A stretch of DNA of 64,000 nt from Janthinobacterium aquaticum (GTDB lineage Bacteria > Pseudomonadota > Gammaproteobacteria > Burkholderiales > Burkholderiaceae_D): NCBI RefSeq assembly GCF_009208565.1, contig NZ_WFLK01000001.1, positions 248,001-312,000 of the forward strand, read 5' to 3'. The notes beneath the pieces were generated by a model. It searched no databases, was not told the DNA's origin, and saw only the letters and a program-made list of their open reading frames with translations. Of this stretch, positions 54,091 to 63,960 are shown one piece after another. Within the stretch, counting starts at the first letter, position 1. Each line of letters starts with the position of its first letter. A program made the position numbers and the translations under genes.

Positions 54091-56301
54091 TCAGGCAGCG
54101 CCGATGTCGAGTGTGCGTTTTTCGTGCAGCAAGTCGGTAAAGGCCTGCGCCGTCAACGGACGGCTGAAATAATAACCCTGCATCTCGTCGCAATCGTGCT
54201 CGCTCAGGAAGGCCAGCTGCTCGCGCGTTTCCACGCCTTCGGCAATCACGCGCATATGCAGATTGTGCGCCAGCGAAATGACCGAGCGGGCAATCGCCGC
54301 GTCGCTGCAGCTGGTGCAGACATCGTCGACAAACGACTTGTCGATCTTCAGCACATCGATCGGGAAGCGCTTCAGGTAGCCCAGGCTGGAGTAGCCGGTG
54401 CCGAAGTCGTCGAGCGAAATACTGACACCGATGTCTTTCAGGCGCGTCAACGCCGCCACCGCTTTGTCCGGGTCGCCCATCACGGCGCTTTCGGTGATCT
54501 CGATGCCCAGGCAGGCCGGCGCAATCGCATAGCGGCGCAGCACCGCTTCGACGAACGGCACCGTGCGGTCCTGCGCAAACTGCTTGCCCGACAGGTTGAC
54601 CGCTACCTTGATATTGCCCAGTCCCGCGTCCTGCCAGGCGCGGATCTGGGCGCATACGCTTTCCAGCACCCATTCGCCGATGGCGGTAATGAAGCCATAT
54701 TCTTCGGCCAGCGCAATGAACACGCCAGGCGGCACGCGGCCCAGGGTCGGATTATGCCAGCGCAGCAGCGCCTCGGCGCCCACCATGGCGCCCGTACGCA
54801 GGCACACCTGCGGCTGGTAATGCACTTCGAATTCATCGCGCCCGACTGCGCCGCGCAATTGCTGCTGTACCGCCAGCTTGTCGCGGATGTCGCTGCCCAT
54901 GCGTTCGGTAAAGAAGGCGTAATGGTCGCGCCCCATTTCCTTGGCGCGCACCAGCGCCGTATCGGCATGGCGCAGCAGGTCGTCGAGACTGTTGCCATCG
55001 GCCGGGCACATGGCGATGCCGATGCTGGTGGTCAAGGCCAGGCGGTCGCCGCTGACGCTCAATTCTTCGCGCAGCCCGCCCAGGATGGTCTGCGCCAGCG
55101 CCAGCGTGCGTCCCAGCAGCGCATCGTCCTGCAGCAGAATCTGGAATTCGTCGCCGCCCTGGCGCGCCACGATATCGCCTTCGCGCACGCAGCTTGTGAG
55201 AAAACGCGCCACCACCTGCAGCGCCTTGTCACCCACCGCCTGGCCGTGCGAATCGTTGATGTTCTTGAAGCGGTCCAGGTCCAGGCACATCAGCACCACC
55301 TGCTGGCCCTCGCGCAGCGCCTGTGCGCGCATCGGTTCGAAACGCTCGCGCACCAACGCGCGGTTGGGCAGACCGGTCAGCGCGTCGTGATAGGACAAAA
55401 AGTCGATCAGATGCTGCTCGGCCTTGCGTTCGCTGATATCGAGAAAAACGCCGATATAGTTGATCACCGCACCATCGGGCCCGCGCACGGTGGTGGCGCT
55501 GAGCAGGCAGGGATAGGTGTCGCCGCTCTTGCGCCGGGTCTGTACTTCGCCGGTCCAGTAGCCGCTGCTGTGCAAGCCCTGGCGCAGCGCTTCGCGTACC
55601 GCTTCGCCAGTCGCTTCGGCATACAGGCGCGTGATATCGAGTCCCAGCACTTCCTGCGCAGCATAGCCGGTAATGCGCGTAAAGGCCGGGTTGGAAGCGA
55701 CGATGAGGCTATTGGCGTCTGTAATCAGGATGGCGTCCTGGGTGGCCTCGAAAAACTGGCCCGACAGGCGCAGCAAGTCTTCGTTGGCGCGCCGTATCTG
55801 CACTTCGCGCGCCAGCGTGCCGGCCACCTGTTCCAGTTCGGCCGTGCGTTCGGTCACGCGCTGCTCGAGCGTGGCGCGCTCCTGCGCCAATTGCAGCTGG
55901 GCGCGGCGCAGGCGCACATGGGCGTCGGTGCGGGCCAGGATTTCCTCGGCCTGGAACGGCTTGGCGATAAAGTCAACCGCACCGAGTGCAAAACCGCGCA
56001 CCTTGTCGTCGGTATCGTGCTGGGCCGACAGGAAAATCACCGGAACTTCGCACAGCGACGGCGTTTCCTTGAGGCGGCGACACACTTCAAAGCCATCGAG
56101 GCCAGGCATGCGCACATCGAGCAGGATCAGGTCGGGGGCGCGCGCCTGCGCCGTCCATAGCGCCAGTTCGCCGTTGGGCGCCTGGCGCACGGCATAGCCG
56201 GCGCCGCTCAGCAGGTCGCTGAGCAGCTTGAGCGAAGCGGCCGTATCTTCGACGATCAGCACTTCCCCCTTGGAATTGACTTCCGAAAAATCGCGGTGCA
56301 T
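54091..56301 (-). CDS. REC-PAS-GGDEF-EAL response regulator
   Basis: 736 residues. Receiver with phospho-acceptor Asp in LILLDVRMPGLDGFEVC, a coiled coil, a PAS domain (about 185-300), GGDEF with intact RQGGDEF, and EAL with intact AEALLRW, EITESAVM, DDFGTGYSSLGYLKRF and KIDKSFVDD. Could both make and break c-di-GMP, or use one site for regulation. It lies downstream of two sensor kinases on the same strand and is the likely target of one of them. Confidence 0.93.
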   Translation of the reverse strand: MHRDFSEVNSKGEVLIVEDTAASLKLLSDLLSGAGYAVRQAPNGELALWTAQARAPDLILLDVRMPGLDGFEVCRRLKETPSLCEVPVIFLSAQHDTDDKVRGFALGAVDFIAKPFQAEEILARTDAHVRLRRAQLQLAQERATLEQRVTERTAELEQVAGTLAREVQIRRANEDLLRLSGQFFEATQDAILITDANSLIVASNPAFTRITGYAAQEVLGLDITRLYAEATGEAVREALRQGLHSSGYWTGEVQTRRKSGDTYPCLLSATTVRGPDGAVINYIGVFLDISERKAEQHLIDFLSYHDALTGLPNRALVRERFEPMRAQALREGQQVVLMCLDLDRFKNINDSHGQAVGDKALQVVARFLTSCVREGDIVARQGGDEFQILLQDDALLGRTLALAQTILGGLREELSVSGDRLALTTSIGIAMCPADGNSLDDLLRHADTALVRAKEMGRDHYAFFTERMGSDIRDKLAVQQQLRGAVGRDEFEVHYQPQVCLRTGAMVGAEALLRWHNPTLGRVPPGVFIALAEEYGFITAIGEWVLESVCAQIRAWQDAGLGNIKVAVNLSGKQFAQDRTVPFVEAVLRRYAIAPACLGIEITESAVMGDPDKAVAALTRLKDIGVSISLDDFGTGYSSLGYLKRFPIDVLKIDKSFVDDVCTSCSDAAIARSVISLAHNLHMRVIAEGVETREQLAFLSEHDCDEMQGYYFSRPLTAQAFTDLLHEKRTLDIGAA

Positions 56302-56487
56302 GGTGCAGTTCTCTCAGCTCTGAATAAGGCGCAGCAGATGCTGCTACGCTGTAACAATCTCTTTATGCGGTGAACACCATACCAACATCATAATCTTTAT
56401 TGCAATTTAGCACCATCTAAGCGTCGCATTTTTCTTGTTTTTTTGATTTGCCCGGGTGTTCCGATGTTCACGCCCCACAGCGCCCGT

Positions 56488-58662
56488 CTACGCCACTGCA
56501 TCTTGATGTTCAAGCAGCTCGCACAGCTCGCGGTATTGATGCTGCGCCAGCATGGCCTGGAACGCGGCCACCAGCAGCTGCGCCGACGGCGGCAATTCCT
56601 GCAGCAGCAGGCTGACCCGCGCGAGATTGAGTTCGCGCAGCGCCGCCAGCAGCGCGGCGCGGGCCGACGGCGCCAGCGCGTTGAGCGCGCGCGGCTCGAG
56701 CGGCGCGGCCGGCAGCACAGGCACGGCCGACGCAGGCAAAGGCGCGGCCGGTGCCGATGTCGGCGGCAATGGCGCCTCCTGCATCGTCAGCGTAAAACGG
56801 AAGGTAGCGCCCTGCTGCGGCTGCGACTGCACTGTCAGCGTGCCGCCCATCAGTTGCACGAACTGGCGCGAAATGGCCAGGCCCAGGCCGGTGCCGTCTT
56901 TCGGACCATCGCTGTCGGCCTGCACGAATGGCTCGAAGATGCGCAGCTGGTCTTCGATGGCGATGCCGATGCCGGTATCGATCACGGCAAACGCCACCCG
57001 CCAGGCGCCGTCGGCCAGCGGCTCGCCACGCACGCGCAGCGTCACCGTGCCCCGGCCGGCAAACTTGAGCGCGTTCGTCAGCAGGTTCAGCAATACCTGG
57101 CGCAAGCGCGTCGCGTCCACCAGCGCCGCCGGCGGCAGGCTCTCGCCATCGAGATGCAGCGCCATGCCCTGCTGTTCGGCGCGGATGCACAGCATGTCCG
57201 TCACTTCCTGCAGCAGCGGCGCCAGCGCCACCACTTCGTCCTGCGCCGCCAGCCGGCCCGCCTCGCCCTTCGCCACCTCCAGGATCTGGTTAATCAGCGT
57301 CAGCAGATGCGTGCCGGAGCGATGAATAATGACCAGGTTGCGTTTTTCTTCGGCGTGCATATTGGGCGAGTCGGCCATCAGGCGTGAAAAGCCGATCACC
57401 GAATTCAAGGGCGTGCGCAGTTCATGGCTCATATTGGCCAGGAACACGCTCTTGGCGCGGTCGGCCGCCTGCGCCTCGCGCACCGCCACCGACAGCGCAC
57501 CGGTGCGTTCGGCAACCAGCTCTTCGAGGTGATGGCGGTGGCGCAGCAGTTCAAGCTCGGCTTCGCGGTGCGCCGTGATGTCATGATTCGAGCCGACCAT
57601 GCGCATGGGCTTTCCATGTCCATCGCGAAACAGCACCGCGCCGACCTTGATATAGCGGATGCTGCCATCGGGCCACAGGATGCGGTACTCATACGAAAAC
57701 GCATGGCCATCGCGCAGGGCTGCGCGGATCGCCTCCTTGGTCAACGGCACGTCCTGCGCCAGCAAGGCCTTGCGCCAGATCTGCGACGGCGCCACGCCGG
57801 CGGCGGCGTCGGCCTTGAACTGGGCGTACATCTGGTCATCCCACTCCAGCTCACCGGTCGCCACGTTCCAGTCCCAGATGCCGATACTGGCCGCGCCAGT
57901 CGCCATCTGCACTCGCTCTTCGCTGCGCTGCAAGGCGCGGTAGCGGCTGTCGAGCAGCGCCACCATATCGCGGATGGCGCGGTACAGCGTGCGCAATTCG
58001 CCCAGGAACCAGGTCTTGGGCGGCAGGCCGGCGCCCACATGCTGGCCGGCGCGCACCGCCGCCGCATACTGGCCGATGCTGGTCAGCGGCTTGAGCACCA
58101 GCCACCACATCAGCAGCCAGATGCTGGCCACCAGGATCACGTCGAGCCCGACGATCAGCAGGCCGATGGCCAGCGCGCGCTGGCGCAGCTGCGCATGCAG
58201 CACCGACGGCTCGGCGTAGACGGCAACCGTGCCCAGTATCTGCGGGCCCAGCGCCACCACGCGCCGTTCGACCAGCAGCGAGGCCTCTTCCGGTGCGGCG
58301 TCAAGCCGCTGCAGCGTGCCGTTGGCGTCGCGGCCCATGAAGATCTCGTTATTGCCGATGGCCGGCGTCAGCGTGCTGGCGTACAGTTCCTGGTTGCCCA
58401 GGGTGCTGCGCATAATGGCCAGCATCTGCTTGTCGTCCAGATTCCACAGCGGCAGTTCGACCGCCACCGCCAGCTGGTCGGCGCTGACCGACAGGCTGCG
58501 GTGCAGCTGCTGCCAGCGCTGGTCGCGCTCGGACTGATAGAACAGCACGGCGAACAGCAGCAGCAGCAAGGTGACCACGAAGGTCAGCGTCACGCTGACG
58601 GCCAAGATGATGGAAATGCGGGCCAGGCGTTCGCCGCGCTGGTTTTCTGGCTTGCGGCTCAT
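56488..58662 (-). CDS. PAS-containing sensor histidine kinase
   Basis: 724 residues from ATG 58662, which overlaps the upstream kinase stop (ATGA). Two membrane helices flank a periplasmic region of about 130 residues, then HAMP-like linker, PAS/PAC (TGELEWDDQMYAQFK to MRMVGSNHDITAHREAE), HisKA with FLANMSHELRTPLNSVIGFS (phospho His) and HATPase (NLLTNALKFAGRG, DTGIGI, GTGLGLAISRQFVQLMGG). A Pro/Ala linker leads to a C-terminal helical module of about 65 residues that resembles the C-terminus of the upstream kinase. Confidence 0.92.
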   Translation of the reverse strand: MSRKPENQRGERLARISIILAVSVTLTFVVTLLLLLFAVLFYQSERDQRWQQLHRSLSVSADQLAVAVELPLWNLDDKQMLAIMRSTLGNQELYASTLTPAIGNNEIFMGRDANGTLQRLDAAPEEASLLVERRVVALGPQILGTVAVYAEPSVLHAQLRQRALAIGLLIVGLDVILVASIWLLMWWLVLKPLTSIGQYAAAVRAGQHVGAGLPPKTWFLGELRTLYRAIRDMVALLDSRYRALQRSEERVQMATGAASIGIWDWNVATGELEWDDQMYAQFKADAAAGVAPSQIWRKALLAQDVPLTKEAIRAALRDGHAFSYEYRILWPDGSIRYIKVGAVLFRDGHGKPMRMVGSNHDITAHREAELELLRHRHHLEELVAERTGALSVAVREAQAADRAKSVFLANMSHELRTPLNSVIGFSRLMADSPNMHAEEKRNLVIIHRSGTHLLTLINQILEVAKGEAGRLAAQDEVVALAPLLQEVTDMLCIRAEQQGMALHLDGESLPPAALVDATRLRQVLLNLLTNALKFAGRGTVTLRVRGEPLADGAWRVAFAVIDTGIGIAIEDQLRIFEPFVQADSDGPKDGTGLGLAISRQFVQLMGGTLTVQSQPQQGATFRFTLTMQEAPLPPTSAPAAPLPASAVPVLPAAPLEPRALNALAPSARAALLAALRELNLARVSLLLQELPPSAQLLVAAFQAMLAQHQYRELCELLEHQDAVA

Positions 58663-61600
58663 GACGGTGCATCCTGCGATTGATCCGCGCCGGGCTCTTG
58701 CACCAGCCATTGGCACAGCTGCGGATATTGGTGGTCGCCCAGCATGGCGCCGATGCAGGCGGCCAGCTGCGGCAATTGGGTAGCCACGTCGGCCAGCACG
58801 ATGGCGCTGCGGCGCAAATCGAGCGCGCGCACCGCGTGGAGCAGTGCCTGGCGCTGCCGTGGGTCGAGCTGCGCCATCTCGGCCTGCAACTGGTCCTGCC
58901 GTGCAGGCTGCGCCCTGGCGGCCACTTGCTCGCAGTGCAGTAACAACTGCTGCCCGATCAGCGCAAACAACTGCTGCTGCTCGATCGGCTTGCGCAGGAA
59001 GGCGTCGGCGCCACCAGCCAGCGCCTCCTGTTTTTCCTCCTCGAAGGCCGAGGCGCTCATGATCACCAGGCGCGGCTGCACCGCCAGCGGCTGGCCGCGC
59101 AGCCAGCGCGTCAGCGCCAGCCCGTCCATCTGCGGCATGCGCCAGTCGCTGAGCACCAGGTCGTACCGGTGCGTTTCAAGCATGGTGCGCGCCTGCCGGC
59201 CGTCAACGGCTTCCTGCAGCTCCACGCCCATCGGCGTGAGCAGGTCGCGCAGCAGCTGGCGGCTGTTGGCGTCGTCATCGACCAGCAGCACCGCGCTGCC
59301 GCGCTGCCCCGGTGGCAGTCGCTCAGGCAAGCCTGGTGCAGGCAGCGCAGGCGCAGTGACGGCGACGCTGTCCACGCGCAAGGTAAAGCGAAATACCGAC
59401 CCCTGGCCCAGTTGCGATTCGACCTGCAACTCGCCGCCCATCAGGCGCACGAACTGGCGCGAAATCGTCAATCCCAGGCCGGTGCCGGTATGGCCAAGCG
59501 CAATGTCGGTCTGCACGAAAGGCTCGAAGATGCGTTCCAGGTCCTCTTTGCCGATGCCGCTGCCGGTATCCTGCACGGCAAAGGCCAGCAGTATCTGCTC
59601 GCCGGCAGCCTGGCAATGGAGCGCCAGCGTCACGCTGCCGCGTTCGATGAATTTAAGGGCATTGGACAGCAGGTTGAGCAACACCTGGCGCAACTTGGCG
59701 CCGTCGAGCGTCACCAGCGGCGGCAGACCGCTGGTCTGGCGCTGCAGCGCGATGCCGCGCTCGGCGGCCTTCACGCGCATCATGGCCAGCACCTCGTCAA
59801 GCAGGCTGTCGAGCTCCACCGGTCCGCTCTGCAGTTGCATGCGGCCGGCTTCGATCTTCGACAGTTCAAGGATGTCGTTGATCAGCGTGAGCAAATGGTG
59901 ACCGGCGCGGTTGATCATGGCCAGCCGGCTTTTTTCTTCCTCGGCCATGCCGGCGGAACTGGCCATCATCTGCGAAAAGCCGATCACCGAATTCAAGGGC
60001 GTACGCAATTCATGACTCATATTGGCCAGGAACACGCTCTTGGCGCGGTTGGCCGACTCGGCCTCGGTCACGGCCACCGACAGCGCCGCCGTGCGCTGCT
60101 GCACCAGCTCTTCCAGGTGGTCGCGGTAGCCGAGCAATTCCTGCTCGCTGCGCCTGCGCTCGGTGATATCGATGATCCCGCCGCGCACCAGATGCCGCCC
60201 TGCCATCGGCAGGCGCACCATATGCACTTCGCACAGCAGCATGACGCCGTCGGCGCGCCGCACATTGCGCTCCACATGCAGGCTGTCGCCCTGCATCACA
60301 CGCTGCAGATTCTCGCGCAGCATGGCCGCCAGTGAGTGCCCCTCCGGTTGTTCTTCGCAATACAAATCGAGCGGACGGCTGGCCAGCAGTCGCTCGCGCG
60401 ACATGCCCGTCAGCCGCTCGGCGCCGCTATTGGCGTCGATAAACAGGTCGAGATCGAGGTCGTACACCAGGATAGCGTCGGGTGCATGCTCGACCAGGAT
60501 GCGAAAGCGCTGCTCGCTCTCGCGCGCTTCGCGTTCGGCGCGTTGCAAACGGCGCCGCTGCAGCAGCAAGGCGCTCAGCAGGGTCGCCATCAGCAGGAAC
60601 ACGGCGCCAGTGGACAACACGGCCACACGGTGCTGTACCCACAAGGTCGGCGTCTGGTTGACAAAGACGGTCTGCGGCGGCAGCGTGCCGATATCGGCAT
60701 TCCAGTGCTGCAGTAGCTGCCAGTCGTACATGGCGACGGTCGGCGACGGCGCCAGCAAGGCGCCCGGCGGCCCGGGCAACTGTCCGTCCAGCAGCGCCAT
60801 CGACAATTTCGCCATCTGCCGCGCCGCGTCGTCGATATGCAGCACCGAGCCGCCCAGCACGCCCTGCCCTACGTTGGTGTTATACATGCCGAACACCGGC
60901 ACACTGGCCAGCCGCGCCAGTTCGCCCGCAAACTGTACCGGCCGCACAATGGCGCCATCGGCATCACGGCTGACATTGGCCGCCACCAGCAAGGTCCCGG
61001 CCGGCAGCCTGGTCACGGCCTCGCGCATCTGCGCCAGGTTCAGCTGATCGAGGTAGCGCACCTCCACCATGTTCTGCCATGGCAGTGCGGCCTGCTGCAT
61101 CTCGCGCTTGAACATCTGGTCGGACTCGCTGGCGCCAACGGCCACCACAATCTGCCGCGTGGACGGGAACAGCGCCATGGCCTGCGCCAGCGTGCCGGCA
61201 AAGTCAACATTCGATTTTTGCTGCCAGACCAGCGGCGAACTGCCGGCCGGCAAAGGCAGGCCACTGGTGCTGATGGCCAGCACCGGCGTGCCATGCGTGA
61301 GCGGCGCCAGTTCCGCCAGCAGGTAGTCGAGCGCCGGCTGCTGCAGGACGACGATCAGATCAGCTCTGGCCCCGCCAGACTGGTTGTACCTTAAAAGCAA
61401 CAGTTCGCGCATCCTGGCGCGCTGCACCGGGTCATCGGCCTTGTTCAGGTTCAGATGTTCGACCATCACGTTCTCGCCGGCCAGGCCGGCAGCGGTCATC
61501 GATTCGACATAGGTGCGCGTATAAGCGGCCACGCCAGCGCGGCCGTAATCGTAGGCGCTCAGCAACAGGACACGCTTGTGTGCCAGTGCGCCAGGGGCCG

Positions 61601-61718
61601 CCAGCGCCCCCCCTGTACAAAACAGCAGCAGCAATGCGCAGCAGCAGCGGCGCACCACTGCCTGTCCTGTCCTGCCGCCCGGCGCCAGCCCGTGCAGCCC
61701 CTGCTCCACAACGCCCAT
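58659..61718 (-). CDS. Hybrid histidine kinase with periplasmic ABC-substrate-binding-type sensor
   Basis: 1019 residues from ATG 61718 (AAGG six bases upstream). Signal/anchor helix, a periplasmic domain (about 40-370) resembling the ABC_sub_bind family (KRVLLLSAYDYGRAG, ADLIVVLQQPALDYLL, GVLGGSVLHIDDAARQMA), a membrane helix (AVLSTGAVFLLMATLLSALLL), PAS, HisKA (FLANMSHELRTPLNSVIGFS), HATPase and a receiver with Asp in DLVLSDWRMPQMDG. Ends with the same helical module as the next kinase. Phosphorelay through the downstream genes is inferred. Confidence 0.92.
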   Translation of the reverse strand: MGVVEQGLHGLAPGGRTGQAVVRRCCCALLLLFCTGGALAAPGALAHKRVLLLSAYDYGRAGVAAYTRTYVESMTAAGLAGENVMVEHLNLNKADDPVQRARMRELLLLRYNQSGGARADLIVVLQQPALDYLLAELAPLTHGTPVLAISTSGLPLPAGSSPLVWQQKSNVDFAGTLAQAMALFPSTRQIVVAVGASESDQMFKREMQQAALPWQNMVEVRYLDQLNLAQMREAVTRLPAGTLLVAANVSRDADGAIVRPVQFAGELARLASVPVFGMYNTNVGQGVLGGSVLHIDDAARQMAKLSMALLDGQLPGPPGALLAPSPTVAMYDWQLLQHWNADIGTLPPQTVFVNQTPTLWVQHRVAVLSTGAVFLLMATLLSALLLQRRRLQRAEREARESEQRFRILVEHAPDAILVYDLDLDLFIDANSGAERLTGMSRERLLASRPLDLYCEEQPEGHSLAAMLRENLQRVMQGDSLHVERNVRRADGVMLLCEVHMVRLPMAGRHLVRGGIIDITERRRSEQELLGYRDHLEELVQQRTAALSVAVTEAESANRAKSVFLANMSHELRTPLNSVIGFSQMMASSAGMAEEEKSRLAMINRAGHHLLTLINDILELSKIEAGRMQLQSGPVELDSLLDEVLAMMRVKAAERGIALQRQTSGLPPLVTLDGAKLRQVLLNLLSNALKFIERGSVTLALHCQAAGEQILLAFAVQDTGSGIGKEDLERIFEPFVQTDIALGHTGTGLGLTISRQFVRLMGGELQVESQLGQGSVFRFTLRVDSVAVTAPALPAPGLPERLPPGQRGSAVLLVDDDANSRQLLRDLLTPMGVELQEAVDGRQARTMLETHRYDLVLSDWRMPQMDGLALTRWLRGQPLAVQPRLVIMSASAFEEEKQEALAGGADAFLRKPIEQQQLFALIGQQLLLHCEQVAARAQPARQDQLQAEMAQLDPRQRQALLHAVRALDLRRSAIVLADVATQLPQLAACIGAMLGDHQYPQLCQWLVQEPGADQSQDAPS

Positions 61719-61850
61719 GCCACGCCTTTTCACCAGCAGATTTCGCCCTTATGGCCGCGCGCATACCATGCAGCGGCGCATACTTAGTAAAACATCATAA
61801 CGGCAAGCAGGCGTGCAAGTCCATGGTTTCAGGCCGCTGGCCTGATATCT

Positions 61851-62240
61851 CTAATCTGCCTGCCAGGCCACGGCCGCAGGTCGCGCGCCCGAGTCGCGCA
61901 AAAACGCCGCCATGGCTTGATAGCACGGCTCGACTGCGATGCACCATGCCTCCGGATAGAAGTCGAGCTGGCCGTTGGCCAGCAAATAGCTGCACTCACC
62001 CGGCGCTTCCTCGTCGCCCAGCGAGTGACAGCTGGTGCCGTCCTGCGGCGACAGATACATCAGCCAGGCATTGCCGCCATTGCGCAGCATGCACAGCGCC
62101 GGGCCTTGCTCGGCATCGGCGGCCATGGTCAGCCACAGCTCGCACTGCGCCAAAGTATGCGAACGGGCCAGCAACGCTTGCAACTGCGCCGCTGTCGCCA
62201 CAGCGTGCGCCTCGCCGTGCAGATTGAGTTCCATCATCAT
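61851..62240 (-). CDS. Imm1-like small protein, possible immunity protein
   Basis: 129 residues. Its C-terminal half (SYLLANGQLDFYPEAWCIAVEPCYQAMAAFLRDSG, in order) has the pattern of Imm1-family immunity proteins: a G-Q-x-D-[FE]-Y-P stretch, then a helix ending in a Gly/Arg-Pro step. The start overlaps the SulP stop (ATGA; ATGs at 62240, 62237 and 62234). No toxin gene is adjacent in the window, so the role may be other than immunity. Confidence 0.6.
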   Translation of the reverse strand: MMMELNLHGEAHAVATAAQLQALLARSHTLAQCELWLTMAADAEQGPALCMLRNGGNAWLMYLSPQDGTSCHSLGDEEAPGECSYLLANGQLDFYPEAWCIAVEPCYQAMAAFLRDSGARPAAVAWQAD

Positions 62241-63877
62241 GTCGGCCTGCCGCCCAGGTCGGCCGTGGCCAGCGCCGTGCTCAGATACAGCTTGCCGCTC
62301 ATTTGTTTGAGGAAATTGCTCTGGCGCAGGCGATCCATTACCGGCCCCTTGACTTCGGCCAGGTTCAGCGTGATGCCACGTTTGGCCAGCGTGGCATTGA
62401 GTTCAAGCAATCCCATCAGCGCAGTGCTGTCGATCTGGTTGACGGCCGACAGCACCAGCACCAGATGGCGCGCGCTCGGGTGGCCACGCAGCTCTTCCTC
62501 GATGCGCTCGGTCACCGCTTCCACATTGCCGAAGAACAGGCCGGCGTCTATGCGCAGCAGCAAGATATCGGGCAAGGTATGCGCCTCATAGCGCTCGATA
62601 TTGCGGAAATGCTCGCTGTTGGGGATGCGCCCCAGCACGGCGATATGCGGACGGCTGGCGCGCCAGATCAGCGTACCCATTGACAACAGCACACCGATCA
62701 CCACGCCTGCTTCAACGCCCAGCACCAGCACGCCGACGGTGGTAGCCAGCAGCGCCACCGCATCGCTGCGGTCGTAGCGCCAGGCCATTTTTAAGGTGCC
62801 CCAGTCGAGCAGATTGGCCACCGCGAAGATAATGGTGGCTGCCAGCACCGGCAGCGGCAGCAGCGCCAGCCAGCCGGTCGGCGCCACCAGCGCCAGCGCC
62901 AGCAGGGCCGCTGTGATGATGCTGGCCAGCGGCGTATTGGCGCCGGCCTGGAAGTTGACCGCCGAGCGCGAGATCGAGCCGGTGACGGGAAAGCCGCCCG
63001 ACAGCGCGCTGGCCGCATTGGCCGCGCCCAAGCCCAGCAGCTCGCGATTGGTGTGCAACTTTTCGCCGCGCTTTTGCGCCAGCGTCTGCGCAGCCGACAT
63101 GCTCATCAGGAAAATGATAAAGGCGATCAGCAAGCCGGGCGACAACAACGTGCGCCAGTGCGCGCCCGATGTGGCCAGGTTCAGGCCCGGCAGCCCGCTC
63201 GGCACATGGCCCGTTACCTGCACGCCCATACGGTCCATGCCGCCCCACGTGACCAGCACGATACCGGAAATAACCAGCAGCATCGGCGCCAGGCGCGCGC
63301 CGACATCGGCTGCCGTCTTGCTCAGGCCGCACGCCTGCAGCAGGTGCGACAGGTAACGTTTGGCCAGCCACAGCAGCAACAGGCTGGAGAGGCCCAGCAG
63401 CAGGCTGGGCAGGTGCCAGTGCGGCCAGGTGGCGCCCATGAGCGGCGTGACCTGGCCCCAGATAATCAGGATCGAGGCGCCATTGCTGAAACCGCTGATC
63501 ACCGGGCGCGACAGGAAATTGGCCATAAAACCCAGCCGCAGCACCCCGCACAGCAGCAAAATCACGCCGCTGATGAAGGCCAGTTGCGCGGCCAGCACGA
63601 TATAGAGTGTCGAGCCGGGGTCGGCCAGCGGCGCCAGCGCGGCGCCCGTCATCAGCGACACGATCGCCATCGGCCCCACCGACTGCGTCATGCTGCTGCC
63701 GAACACGGCGTACAGCACCGGCGGCAGGATGCTGGCGTAGATGCCGACCACCGGCGGCAGGCCGGCCACCAGCGCATAGGCCATGCCCTGCGGCACCATC
63801 ATCATGGCCACCACAATGCCGGCCGTAATGTCTCCCGCCAACAGAGAACGCCGGTATTGCCTGAGCCAAAGCAGCAT
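62237..63877 (-). CDS. SulP-family anion transporter with STAS domain
   Basis: 546 residues. About twelve helices with the SulP signature GIVVAMMMVPQGMAYALVAGLPPVVGIY and GGFPVTGSISRSAVNFQAGANTPLAS; a cytoplasmic STAS domain closes the protein (ILLLRIDAGLFFGNVEAVTERIEE, LVLSAVNQIDSTALMGL). Carries sulfate, bicarbonate or a dicarboxylate. Coupled by overlap to the Imm1-like gene. Confidence 0.93.
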   Translation of the reverse strand: MLLWLRQYRRSLLAGDITAGIVVAMMMVPQGMAYALVAGLPPVVGIYASILPPVLYAVFGSSMTQSVGPMAIVSLMTGAALAPLADPGSTLYIVLAAQLAFISGVILLLCGVLRLGFMANFLSRPVISGFSNGASILIIWGQVTPLMGATWPHWHLPSLLLGLSSLLLLWLAKRYLSHLLQACGLSKTAADVGARLAPMLLVISGIVLVTWGGMDRMGVQVTGHVPSGLPGLNLATSGAHWRTLLSPGLLIAFIIFLMSMSAAQTLAQKRGEKLHTNRELLGLGAANAASALSGGFPVTGSISRSAVNFQAGANTPLASIITAALLALALVAPTGWLALLPLPVLAATIIFAVANLLDWGTLKMAWRYDRSDAVALLATTVGVLVLGVEAGVVIGVLLSMGTLIWRASRPHIAVLGRIPNSEHFRNIERYEAHTLPDILLLRIDAGLFFGNVEAVTERIEEELRGHPSARHLVLVLSAVNQIDSTALMGLLELNATLAKRGITLNLAEVKGPVMDRLRQSNFLKQMSGKLYLSTALATADLGGRPT

Positions 63878-63960
63878 GATGCCATCCCAAAAACTGAAAA
63901 CCGAAGCCTATCACGCGGCGCGTCCGCTTGACAGGGGCAGACGGCGCAGCAAGCCTTAAC

